Shown piece after piece: positions 21,475-32,370 of a stretch of 64,000 bases of DNA. Both the position numbers and the translations under genes were made by a program. The notes below the pieces were generated by a model. That model saw only the letters and a list, made by a program, of their open reading frames with translations. It made no database searches and had not been told where the DNA came from. Origin of the DNA: Amyloporia xantha (Eukaryota; Basidiomycota; Agaricomycetes; Polyporales; Adustoporiaceae); the NCBI GenBank assembly GCA_036971615.1, contig JAYKKR010000016.1:124001-188000 (forward strand), in the 5' to 3' direction. The first letter of the stretch is position 1. Each line of letters starts with the position of its first letter.

Positions 21475-22793
21475 ATGGCATCTAAAGCTGCACACAAGCG
21501 AGTGCGTTACACACTCATTATTGTACCCAACATAGAGGATACTGAACGTCTCTGGTGCCCAGCTTACCAAGGAGTACATGACAATGCAGAGAGACCCGCC
21601 GCCCTTCGTGTGGGCCGTCCCGGAGGAGAAGAATATCCTAACTTGTGAGTGCCACAATATGCTGAAGTGACACAAACTAGAATGTTATTCACAGGGAACT
21701 ACATCATTGTATGGGCATTTGTCCCCTGTTGCCTTTGCTCTGCTAATGTGGTGTTATCTGCCGCCGACAGCGCGGTCCCCCAGATTCCCCCTTTGCCGGT
21801 GGGGAATACCATGGCGTGCTCCTATTCCCATCAGAGTACCCGTTCAAGCCTCCAGGGATCAAGGTACGCTTCCCAGCATCATCTGACGGGATCCATGTAG
21901 ATCAGGAGGCACTGTTTCATTCAGATGTTGACTCCGTCTGGGCGGTTCCAACCGGATAGAAAGATCTGCTTCTCCATGTCTGACTTTCACCCTGGCTCCG
22001 TGAGTGCTTCTATTTACCGACTAGTTTGCAGCTCTCACACGACCCGCCTACTCAATCTGTAGTGGAACCCTGCTTGGAGTGTCTCGACTATGTTCGTCTA
22101 CATTTCGGCCTCCTTTTTGATATCCGCCAGCTGACGACCTACCTTTATTTGACAGCCTGACCGGATTGTTATCCTTCATGCTGGCAGATGAGATGACAAC
22201 TGGGTCTGTTACAACCACGGACGCCGATAAGCGCGCCTATGCTGCGCGTAGTCATGCCTGGAATCTTGGCCAGCGGAAGTTCAAGGAGGCGTTTCCTGAT
22301 GTGAGTCCTTTCATTGCACTGTTGTTCTTTTAAATGCCGGATATCCTGGTCTCGGTTTCTATCGCGAGGGACGTCATTTATGGCCGTTGTTTCATAAAGG
22401 CTCCGATTATCACACAAGCGGGAGTTGTCATGCAGCCATGGTCATGTTCAGCACTGACACTTTAATGAATCACAGTTCTGCACATTAACACTGCGCGACC
22501 TCCCGAACATGGGCGAGAAGGAGCGCGGCTCTGCGTCGCAAGCACCCCTAGCACCGCTATCAGGGCCTGTATCACCTTCGACAGCCCCTACAAGTTCCAC
22601 CGTCGCTGATTCGTCCGCAGTGTCCCGGGCACCAAACGGTAGGACCCTCTTGCCCAATGGTGACGCACATGCAAATCCTAAGCCGGCTCCCGGTTGGTCT
22701 GACATGTGGCGGCAGGTAATTTGGGAGAAGTGGCGCTGGGGAGTCATTCTGGCTCTGGCTCTGGTCGTTTCTAGGATGTCGTCTAGTGCCTAA
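21475..22793 (+). CDS. UBC6: UBC6, ER-anchored ubiquitin-conjugating enzyme E2
   Basis: Eight exons (21475-21501, 21563-21644, 21695-21708, 21771-21863, 21925-21999, 22063-22091, 22156-22300, 22476-22793) encode 260 aa. One exon is only 14 nt. The UBC fold begins at LTKEYMTMQRDPPPF. The catalytic Cys is Cys87 in DRKICFSMSDFHP, the same number as in yeast Ubc6, followed by WNPAWSVSTILTGLLSFM. The Ser/Pro/Thr-rich linker leads to a C-terminal hydrophobic anchor (about 243-260, WGVILALALVVSRM) with only a few residues beyond it, typical of tail-anchored Ubc6. It works with Doa10-type ligases in ER-associated degradation. Start chosen: ATG in a good context just upstream of the UBC fold. Confidence 0.96.
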
Positions 22794-23472
22794 TGCGCAT
22801 TGTATCGATCTTGGTATCGTCCCATTTTTTTGGTGTGGGGGGAGATGCTCCTTTAGTAGGTGACAGGTTGCACGAGCGTACATCGTATACTTTGATTATC
22901 CTGGCTTGCCTCGCGGGCGCTCATTTCATACGGACACTTCCTCTTACTAGTACTAAGATGGCACCACACTCCTTGACTTTTTCCTACTTCTACCTTCCTA
23001 TACGCCGGTATCCTGTTGGAATCTCTTATATAATATCACCCCTCGACTCTTGTTTCACTAGGCATGTACTTGTATTCATCAGAATGGAGGCATTGATCTC
23101 TGTAGTGGATTGACCGCAATCATCTCCCAGTACATTCTTTGCAGTTGCCCAGTACGGCACTTTCATTAGAAGCAGTATTTCGGGGAGGATTCATACATTA
23201 TCGTTGTGCGAAGAATAATACAGTGAAGAATTACAACAGGGAAAAATGCTAAGATGCGAGAACAAAGCTAGACGAGGACGGCAGCAATGGGACTAACGAC
23301 GGCGAACAATATATGGATACATGACAAAATGGGTGGAACGAGATGAGCAAGAACTTGATCAAAGCCTCTCTCGGATAGTCATTTGGTGGGATACAGCGAT
23401 AAGTGGCCAGAGTCCTTCAGTAGACCTGCCAAATGCATGTCAGCAACTGGCGCGACAAAAGAAACATCACAC
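22794..23472. other. Intergenic region between convergent genes
   Basis: Holds the 3' ends of UBC6 and of the NTF2-domain gene. The ORFs in it are short and unsupported. Confidence 0.6.
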
Positions 23473-26115
23473 TCACTGGTCCTCCTCATCCCATTCCTTT
23501 TGTCTCAACACGAAGCGCTGATCGCATGCCCACTTTTCATCGTGGCCTCCAGTATGACACATCAACAGGACGCCACCCGCAGCCCCCAAGGAGACAACAT
23601 CAAAGTCGAGATGTATGGGACCTGATACACAGAAGGTCCGATCATCCGGAAGGGAGAGCAAGCTAGCCATGATTTCCAATCTGCCTTGCTTCAACGGAGA
23701 GTCATCAGGCTGGTGTACGACTCTGAGATCATCAAACCCGGAGCACTGAATGGTTTGCTTGGAGAACGTAGCGGTTCGGGAGTATGCGCTGGCGAGGGCT
23801 GAACGGTCTTGGTCGTACGTCACGATATATCTGCAGAAAGACTATGAGCTCGCGTGCTTCATCGGAAGAAGCACCCGCTCAAATGACATACCTACGCAAA
23901 TATTGGAGAGCGGCAGCCTTGAGTTCTGCATCAAGCTCTCTTTCGGCAGCCGATGGTGCTTCAGAGTTCACTTCAGGAGCATTTGCGATGACATCGGGAG
24001 TTCCTGTTTCTGGGTGCACTGCTTGAGGAGGGTCCGGTGATACGCTTCGGGCATTGACACTAGACGTAGTGACAGCCTGAGACGCGTCAGGCACAGTTTT
24101 ACGTGGAAGATGCAATCCGTGCGATGCGGGTCTCAACGATGGCTTGGGATTTCCACGCATGTGCTCCAGCTTGAACTGTTCCGTCATGTCTGCAACTGGA
24201 ACGCGGTCCTGGGATATCTCGCTAGGCACTGCCGTTGGAGTAGAGGCAACCGAATTTGCTATGTGGGCGTCTGCCTCGCGCGCACCGGTAGCACTAGCTG
24301 ACCCCATATCGGAGGGGGTTTCACTCGGTTCTGCCCGTGGTTGCCCGTTTGTCGGGCCGTCATAGCTTTCACTCTGACCGGATGATCCGGCTGGAGCAAC
24401 GGATTCAGCGGTGTCCACTTTGGAGGATTCCCTATTCATGGACTTCACTGAGGGCGATCTCTGCGTCAGACGCGGAGCACGGCTTCCAGGCGGCATATCG
24501 CTGGATCTGCGAGGAAGCGAAAGAGGAGCTGTTTGTGCGACGTTTTTACTAGCAGATACAGGTGTTGGCGTAGGGTTTTGCAGTTTTGGACTGCGGGAAC
24601 CCACAGCGACGACGTTTGCAGAATCTTCAGAGATAGGCGTAGGCATAGGTCCTTCAGGCGGAGTGGCTTGCATGGACTGCGATACAGAAAGTTCTGCACG
24701 CCCATTGCGATCGGGGGCCCGCCCAATTGTCGTGCGCGCAGCAGATTCAGAAATATCCCCGTCGATGAGATGATCGCGATGTACAGGTGTCGGCGGTCTC
24801 GCGTGCCTTTCCTGCATCCGAGAAGATGATTGCTGTCGGGAGATACTTCGTTCCATCTCATCCAGGTCGATGATCTCGGCAGTGATCGCGGGTCCGTCCG
24901 CATTGACGGGAACATGTTGCGGGGCAGCGGGGAGCAATGTATCGGACATGATAGGGACGGGGCTCTCCCTGTGTGAAAGAGTAGAGTAGGACTCGTCAGA
25001 ACACTGGAATATGGCACGGAATCGAGACTGCAAATGATTTACCAGTCAATGACCATGCCGTCGTCACTGTGCGAATAAACTATCAGAAGAAATCAACCGT
25101 ATAGCTGGGAGGAGACTCACCGCGTGAAGACCCGTGTAGCTCTGATATTGGGATTGATGTCCTTCATTTTCTTCAACTGCTCTGCTACCCATGCTTTACG
25201 GTTGGACGAGTAGTGCGCGACACCTCTCCGGCAACGCTCGGGGAGCGGTGCATGACGGATGGAGCCCTGGGTGACGGCTTTTGGACCAAGAGACAACTTC
25301 GGGCTTGGACTGCGTTCACGCTTAACAGATATGGAACTCTGCTGCCGCTGTATTGGATCCGCGACGGAATGTGAGACGTCAGAACGAATGGCAGTCTCTA
25401 CTGAGGAAGAGCTACTAGACTGCGCCCGTGGATCGTCTGACGGTGTAGACGCGTAGTGGCTGGTGCTGGATTGACCGTCGGAAGGCGTCACCTTGCGTCT
25501 CTTGAACGGTGGAGATATTTGACGAGAGCGGTCGAACAAACCGTTCGTGTTGTCTGGAAGACTCTGCCTTTCCAATTTAGCGGTCACGGATGGTGTGGGA
25601 GCTTCTGGATGAGAAACCTGGCGTGCGGTACCGCGCCTAGCGACAGCATTCGGCGCTGGCGCAACCGTCCGACGTGGCAGCGGGCCCGGAATCGACGGAC
25701 GCACATGCGACGGTGTACCTCGGTGCATAGCAGAGACATTGTAGTGACCCTCAGGGGGTGGGTACCTGCCATAGAACTCCCTGGAGTTTCCCTGCACGCT
25801 AAGAATGTATGAATGTACCACCCTAAATGTGGGTGAATGCACACACCTGTTATGATGCATGAACTGGTATGCCGGTTGCGATGGAGGTAACTGTCTGTTC
25901 GGCATGCCTACATGACCATCGTACCTCGCAGGTACAGGCCGTTGCGACCCAAATACTCGAGTTCTATACGGAGACTCAGGTCCTCGATACTCGTAGCGCG
26001 GCCACGGCTGGGACGGCCTAACGGTAGGAGGATTAGCGGCTGTTCTCTTATTGATAGATTCATTCGGTTGTTTGTCTTCCGTTGCTGCTTTACCATTCGT
26101 GTTAAACGGTCGCAT
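23473..26115 (-). CDS. Large disordered protein with C-terminal NTF2-like domain
   Basis: Exons 25121-26115, 25043-25066, 23892-24968 and 23473-23830 give about 817 aa. An optional 48-nt intron at 25799-25846 would shorten exon 1 in frame. The first 330 residues are Pro/Arg/Ser-rich and end with a basic-helical RKAWVAEQLKKMKDIN. A 24-nt exon encodes DDGMVID. The next 360 residues are low-complexity Ser/Thr/Pro. The C-terminus has ELKAAALQYLRRYIVTYDQD, then RSALASAYSRTATFS and DQRFVLRQKEW. This resembles the NTF2-like fold of Mex67/NXF mRNA export factors (YL-x-RY, YD-x-x-R, Y-x-x-x-A-x-FS). No leucine-rich repeats of true Mex67 are seen. A role in RNA export or binding is inference only. Confidence 0.75.
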
Positions 26116-27299
26116 GGTTGATCCCCAGTTACATAGAACGAGCCCCGCTGTGTTGTGTCGGTCGTGTGTTGGATGATGTAGATGACGAAGCGACGCGTCT
26201 CTACGCGTTCTGTGCGTGCCCGCGTAGCACTGAGTGGTTCAGGCCTCCAGACTTCAGCAACTGTCCGCAAAGCAGAGCAGAGTTCAACGTTAAGACTCGA
26301 TGCTTGACGGCAAAGCGCTAGTGTGTCTTATTACAGTGCTTGATCAATAAAGTTGAAGCGCTTAGGAGTGGCGGCCCACCTTGAGCGTGCAGCGATTCGA
26401 ATCTCGTGGTAGCGTACAGCTTCAAAATTGGGTTTCGTCGCCAACAGTTTTCTCGATTTGTTGTGACTGACGAGAGCAGGCGAGGACACAGCAGCAGATC
26501 TCCAATTCCAATGTCTCGAGGTGAAGCTTCTACCAACTTATATATATTCATCTATCCTCGACGAACGCTTTGTCCGATGGCACCAGCCCTTAGCCTGGGC
26601 CCGTCAAAGCATCGCTTTGATACGAGCTCGGGCTCCTCCAACAAGTACAGTACCGAATACAACTCCTAACCGTGTTCGAACTAGAGCTGATCTCAACTTC
26701 ATTATGATCGCGATCAAGATAATGTATCAATTCACATAACTGACAATGATACTTTAGATAAATCCAGAGAGGCGTAAGGGGCGACAATGGCACACTAACA
26801 CAGGACAAGGTCAGTGCACACTCTGTGACAGGCTGGGACCGTGAATAACAAGGCTAACCGTAGGCATACGAAATACTCATACCAAGCACAGCGCCACAGT
26901 TGAAGTCATTTTGCAAGGACAATTAGATACTACGTTCGCAACCTTATGAGCTCGCCAGCACAAGGTTCTTCTAGTCTGGAGGCGGCAGAATCAGAGCAAT
27001 TAGTTCGTCTGATCGAATCAATGCATGAGAACTCGGGCATTGACTGCGGTAGGCCTTCGAGGCAGATAACAAAGGCTCAGGGGGATTCTCCTAAAGAATG
27101 TCAGCCAGGAGGTATATCCATCTGGATCGGAAATCGGTGAGTTCGAGTAGACACGAATCCCTCATGCTTGTGCGAAGAGGGTTCTTATATGAGGCTACGG
27201 AAATCGGACCAATAGATGCAACCAGTCAATAAGGCAATTTGAAGAGGTTGAACGTGGTTAGACACAGTTTCATAGATCAGTCATACTAGCGTCTTTACC

Positions 27300-27487
27300 C
27301 GTGGCTCTGCCACGCAAGGCACTTTGCGCCTTTGAATACAAATAATACAAACAGTTATAATCTATCTTCTAGTGACCTCACCCGTGGCTTCGCCCCGGAG
27401 GTGCTTTGCACCTCCAATTCAAGTTGGAAGAAATATATCTAGTAGGAATGATTCAAATCTAAATTACTAACGGGCACTTTGTGCCCG
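27300..27487. repeat. Cluster of short hairpins with 3-nt loops
   Basis: Hairpins seen: CGTGGC-TCT-GCCACG (27300-27314); AAGGCAC-TTT-GCGCCTT with one mismatch (27316-27332); GGAGGTGC-TTT-GCACCTCC (27397-27415); CGGGCAC-TTT-GTGCCCG (27471-27487). The first and third are each preceded by a CCCGTGGCT(C/T) start, so the first two form one module and a degenerate partner plus the third form another. Confidence 0.8.
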
Positions 27488-27599
27488 TGACCCATTCCCG
27501 TTGCAGAGAAGTGCACCCTGACCTGTTTCCATTGAGCAGAAACCCTATAATTTAGATTTATTTTGAATCCCTGTGCGAGAAGCGAGAAAGAATGCTACA

Positions 27600-27920
27600 A
27601 AGTGAGGTATACTCTGCCCGAGAGACCCGATGCGAGCCTGTTGCCGCTATGGGGATGACCTGTGCCCTTCCGCTGCATTGAGCCTGTGCATGTTCCCGTT
27701 GTAGCGGGCATACCGCATTTCACCTTTTTTGAATTCCTGCGGAAGGGAGACACCCACATGCCTTGTCAATGAGTATGCTGACATTCCCGTTGCAATGGAC
27801 GTACAAACTATGCAGAGGAGGAAGACCCGATGTGAACCATACTCCATCATGCTATGGGGACAACCTATACTTCCACTGCACTGAGCCGGGTGCCCGTTCC
27901 CGTTGCAGTGACAATGTAGC
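27600..27920. repeat. Diverged tandem repeat, period about 205 bp
   Basis: GAGACCCGATG(C/T)GA, GCTATGGGGA(T/C)(G/A)ACCT, TTCC(G/A)CTGCA(T/C)TGAGCC and TTCCCGTTG(T/C)AG occur in the same order from about 27620 and about 27825. Extra TTCCCGTTGCA copies are at about 27497 and 27785. Confidence 0.7.
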
Positions 27921-27937
27921 TTTTACTTGGACCCTTG

Positions 27938-28056
27938 CGCGGGGGAGACCCCCGCGGACCCCCCTTCCGCTGCGCGCAGCTCCTATGGGAGGACCTGAGC
28001 CATCGCGTGGCGGCCACGCGGCCAACGTGCTTTGCCACGCGCGCTACGCGCGCCAC
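27938..28056. repeat. GC-rich palindrome cluster
   Basis: CGCGGGGG-AGA-CCCCCGCG (27938-27956), CGCGTGG-CGG-CCACGCG (28004-28020) and GCGCG-CTA-CGCGC (28039-28051) stand in an otherwise AT-rich gap. Confidence 0.75.
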
Positions 28057-28161
28057 ATCGACCCCGTCCTCCCACTCTTTTTAGATATTCCGAAAATATC
28101 GGAAAGGTGACACAAAGGGGAATATCGGAGCGCTTCTAGAGTTTCTGTGTTTATTGACCAG

Positions 28162-28320
28162 ATGTCAATTGAAAAAGCCCCACTACCATCGCTCCTGGGT
28201 GACTCTACTGTGACCAGACCGAGTTTTACGGATTTGTTGGAGATCCAAGAACTACAAGGGGCCTTCTTGAAAGTGACCACCGATATAACGGATGTCGACA
28301 TAGAGATCATCCTTTGGTGA
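28162..28320 (+). CDS. Orphan short ORF or first exon upstream of eL37
   Basis: ATG at 28162 opens a 52-codon frame, MSIEKAPLPSLLGDSTV, then SFTDLLEIQELQGAFL and DITDVDIEIILW, which looks coding. It either stops at TGA (28318-28320) or splices at the GTGAGC donor at 28317. A 3' exon starting RSAPEAFL after the acceptor at about 28366 stays in phase, but ends soon unless spliced again at a GTAAAC. I do not recognise it. It could be a small gene, a remnant or an alternative leader of the eL37 transcript, whose ATG is 300 bp downstream. Confidence 0.4.
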   Translation: MSIEKAPLPSLLGDSTVTRPSFTDLLEIQELQGAFLKVTTDITDVDIEIILW

Positions 28321-28624
28321 GCCCACGCGGAGTGAAAAACATTGCACAGCAACATAATTATAGCAGGAGATCCGCCCCAGAGGCATTCTTGTAAACACAT
28401 CTTCTTCACTTCATAAGTTGCCAAATGCTTAGACCATGTTCGGTGAGGCTGGAGACGAGCTAAACGCAGACGGGACATAGCAATGCGGATGTAGACGCTC
28501 GTCTAAAGGGACGGAATATTTGGGCGCTTAAACCCCACGTGGGCAGATTCCCACAATCGGGAGGTGAGCAAGCAGTAGCAAAAACTGCAACCCCCATCGA
28601 CATCCTCAAAATCCTCAAGGCAAC

Positions 28625-29381
28625 ATGGTGAGTTTCTACGCATTCTGCATGTATGAGGGATGGCTGTCTTGCTAGGATGCCGATGTGCGGTCGAATAGAG
28701 TAAATTGGTGGAGATTGAAGGTTGGATGCACGGGAACGTTGTTGGATGACGGCGGCCATCCCTCAGACCTGTTGTCGCTGATCTTTTGTGACGGTGTGCT
28801 GACTTGCCTGATTCTCAATAGACGAAAGGTTTGTGTAGCCCATGAAGTATGCTCTTGCACGGTGTGATTAACGTTTGCATTGCCTTGATGGTGCATAGGT
28901 ACCACGTCCTTCGGGTGTGTACGATCTTTTGTCTCTTGTCCGTTCGCGCTAACCGGACCTCGTATATGACGCCCACAGTAAGCGGCACACGAAGAGCCAC
29001 ACCCTCTGCAGGCGGTGCGGAAACCGCGCCTTCCACAAGCAGCACAAGGGTAGGTGTTACATACGGCCCCTCATCTCTACATGCCCTCTTCACTTCATAC
29101 ACACTCAAGAATACCGCTCATGATGTTTCGTAGAGTGCGCGCAATGTGGCTATCCTCGTGCTAAGCTGCGGTCGTACGAATGGGGCCAGAAGGCTAAGCG
29201 CCGAAAGACGACCGGTACTGGTAGGATGCGCCACTTGAAAGAGGTCTCCAGGCGCTTCAAGAACGGTTTCAGGTAAGTGAACGGTGCGTTCTTGGCATTC
29301 AAACAATTGTGAACTGGTATGTGCCACAGGGAAAACACCACTGCAGTCAAGAGGACCAAGACGAAGCCATCTGAGGCATAG
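28625..29381 (+). CDS. RPL37: 60S ribosomal protein eL37
   Basis: Six coding exons encode 95 aa: 28625-28627, 28822-28828, 28899-28914, 28979-29049, 29134-29272 and 29330-29381. Phases fit at every junction. The first coding exon is the ATG alone, directly followed by GTGAGT. The second is a 7-nt microexon. The protein has the eL37 zinc motif C19-x2-C22-x11-C34-x2-C37, preceded by [10 protein letters not shown] and followed by [20 protein letters not shown]. It ends RTKTKPSEA. Length and sequence match the family. It is a structural protein of the large ribosomal subunit that contacts rRNA. The start was chosen because the ATG, microexon and third exon together restore the conserved MTKGT N-terminus. 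Confidence 0.95.
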
Positions 29382-29729
29382 GCTGCATTTTCTGTTGTTG
29401 GAATGGTGGTCTTTCCTTGCTTCGTATCCATTATGTCCTGTTTGCTACACCCACGCACGAGCATGCCCTCCTGTTATCGCACACGCCCAAAATACATGAC
29501 CTATGTATATCATGCGATCCTTACACATGCAAGTCACAGTGTCTCATGTCAGATCACAAGACTAAGTAAGGGAGTATGTAATCTTGTCACGAGCTGGTGA
29601 GTGTTCGCGAAGCTTGCTTAGACGCGAGTTCTCGTAGCCCGCATGGTTTCCGTTGCGATCATGAAGATGGATGAAGATGGCCCTCAGCCATGCACAACAA
29701 ATACGAACCGTGTATCGTACAGCCTCTTC

Positions 29730-32370
29730 TCAGTCCCATTCAAACGCCTCATCTTCCGGCCCATTCTCGTCCCCCAACAAGTCGAATTGGGTGACATCTC
29801 CGCTCCCCGCCTTGATGAGAATGTCCTTGAGGGTAACGCTATGGCCTTCATAGTAATCTTCGCTGGTCTCGTCCTCGCTGTCTTCGGTCCGTGAATCAGC
29901 CTGCTTCTCGCCGTTTGTCTGCCCCATACTTCTCTCCCAGCCCCCAGGGGAGGGATCATCTACGTCTATGTCGTGGTCGACTAATGCGTTGTAGTCAAGC
30001 TTGGGTAGTGCGACGTCGATTCCATCATCAATTTTGAACGATGGCCTAGGGGCAGATTTCATGACGGTTGAAAGTGGTACCCCTACCGTTCCACCTTTCC
30101 TTTTAGGTGTGGCCATGTCGTCCTGGAAAGAGGGAGAGCCATCCTCCACAGATTCTACAATCTATCCGAATGAGAGGTGTATTTCAAGGTGATGTGATTA
30201 TCAGTGAATATACAGGCACCGGAATGTTTTGGTGCTGGACAAGCCTCACCTTGTCAATTTCATCGTCGAACCCATCTCGCCAATGCATTGTGGAGCGGCG
30301 AGCTCTAGCCATTGATACTCTGCTGGTTCTCTTGCGTGACACCTTCCTCGCTCCTTGCGCCACGGCCTCGGTCACTTTCGCTTCTCGGGCATACCCCATC
30401 GGTCTTTGCACCTGTGGAAGGCGAGTCTTGAGAATGACCGGGGGCGCAGAGCGCACACGCCCTTCTGCAGATACTTCTGTGTCAGTTGTCTGTACCTGCC
30501 ATATCCTTTTCTCAGAAGGTCGGCGTAATCTGGTAGCAGGACCTTCCGCTGTAGGCGATTCAAGGGGACCCGGTCGAGGAAGAGAGGTATCCGATGGGTA
30601 TGCAGGCACAAGAGAAGACCGGATGTCGGCGATTCTCTGTTCGAGATCGCGTTCTGTCTGTAAGACCAATGGACGGTGAGAGATTGATCCCAGGAATCCG
30701 GAGGCCGGCGGTGTCTGTGTCGTGACCAGTACGTAGGAGCCAGTCAGAACCTCGATTTATACAGCCATTCAGCCGGCACTGCTGACCTGCAAGTCAAAAT
30801 TCTTCCGTGAGGGGTCCTCCCATAATTGCAAATCCGGGACTTTGTCTCTCGCCTGGGTGTGTACTGTTCCCAGCGCCGTTTGTAAGGCATCAAGACGCGC
30901 GCGCAGGGTTCCGCGGAGGCCTTCTGAGCGTGTCAATGCATTCTGCAGAGCTTGTCGAGTACGCGACGCTGCATCCATCCGTTCACAAACGGCCTGTGCT
31001 ACCGTTGGCTGAGTGGGCGCGATGGATCCATCTTTCGAACGAGCTGTAGAAGGAGGTCCGGTCGGCTCCGAGAAAAGGGGTTCGCTCAGGGAAAGCAAGG
31101 TCGCGGGGTGATGAGCCGCCACAATGGGAAGAGGAAGCGCTGATAGAAGCACTGGGGCTGTCTAATCCGCGCGAATGAATGGAGAGACGTAAAGTTTACA
31201 CAAGGACGTAACTTACGGTTGGAATCACCCTGACATCAGACATCCCCTCTGTAATCTGATAACCAGATGGCTTCGATGAATTAGCACCAGCGTAGGCGAG
31301 CTGCAAGCCTGCAAGATCGATGAGAAAATGCAAAGCATCCCTACTGTCCCATTGCTTGCGAAATTGATCATCGTACTGCGAGTTCAGGAGAGCGACTAGT
31401 CGATCAGTCGATACACTGTCGTATTTCGACCGGGATGTAGTGGACGCCGGGCTGGAGAGTTGCTCCTGGAATCGGAGTTAGTCCACACCGTGGTGAGCAT
31501 ATTATCAGCAACTCGGAGTTCAACCGCTCACGCGAAGGATTTCCAGGTCACGCCTTTGCTGTATCAGCAAAGATGCAGAGCGTTCCCAGGAGCGGCGCGC
31601 GGCTTGTGCGGAGTCGAGAAGCGTGGCGTATGCTTGCGGTAGGTTATGGAGGACTTCCTAGAATTCATGATCAGACAGGTTACAATCGAAGACTTCTACA
31701 AATTCATACATATTGCCTGGAAGGATCCAGCCGCTCTGACGATGAGGATAAGCGGGACCCGAGGGTACACTCGACAATTGTATGGGTCGAAAGAGCCAGA
31801 ATCAACCGTTCAAACCTACGGTGATCAGGTCATGTGTTGCATAGTAAGCATGGATTGAGATATGGCAGTTACCGCTCCCCAGAGCATTCTTCCAAGAGGG
31901 ACTTGCGGACCACAACGTCCCTCCACCATGATCCTCCTGATGTTCCCGTGGTCCCTGACGATCTGTTGTTTTCAGATGCTTTTGCTTTGTGTTCTGCATG
32001 ACTCGGGTATATGCTATTGTGTCGTAGAGACTCCAGATACTTCGACAAAGATGTGCGAAATGCTGTAGTATCGGAAGGCCGCAAGCAGGGATACGTCGGC
32101 AGGATCTACGAGAAGAAAGCTTCTCTTCAGTTTCCAAGTCACACAGGCTTCTGTACGTACCGATCTTGAATGCTCCCTGCCACCCTGAAGCTTACCCACC
32201 AGAAAGTAGCAGATGTCCTCCATGGCCTTCGTACGTTCCCGAATACCGGTACGCGTGGAATCAAATAGATGTTCGTCATATCCGGACGCATCTTTGTTAG
32301 GATACTTCAAAAGATGAAGATGCACGAGTACGAGCAGGGAATTTGGCAGAACATAATTCGGAACATCCAT
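29730..32370 (-). CDS. HAUS6: HAUS augmin-like complex subunit 6 homolog
   Basis: Eight exons (32161-32370, 31873-32105, 31710-31815, 31532-31657, 31217-31465, 30787-31161, 30250-30714, 29730-30161) join in phase to give 731 aa. The N-terminal part carries the HAUS6 domain: NYVLPNSLLVLVHLHLLKYP, LFDSTRTGIRERTKAMEDI, then the diagnostic WWRDVVVRKSLLEECSGERF followed by ILALSTH. Middle exons are helical (RRSWERSASLLIQQRRDLEI). The C-terminus is basic, then acidic (residues from SEDETSEDYYEG), and unlike animal HAUS6. Augmin brings gamma-tubulin to spindle microtubules for branching nucleation. Many yeasts lack it, while several filamentous fungi have it. The stop is 348 bp from the eL37 stop (convergent). 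Confidence 0.93.

Larger units (their letters stand above)
26116..28161. other. Repeat- and hairpin-rich gap
   Basis: One short coding-like opening is present: MSSPAQGSSSLEAAESEQ from 26946, with a donor after IDC and a possible second exon GGISIWIGNR ending at about 27138 with a GTGAGT. No continuation was found, so it may be a gene remnant. The rest holds hairpins (27300-27487), a diverged tandem repeat (27600-27920) and GC-rich palindromes (27938-28056). Confidence 0.5.

Noticed and set aside
26380..26420. GATTCGAATCTCG resembling a T-arm
   Set aside because: The flanking bases do not form a T-stem and no matching acceptor or anticodon arm is present.
27300..28056. CRISPR-like array
   Set aside because: The repeats are imperfect hairpins and diverged tandem copies without uniform spacers, and the genome is eukaryotic.
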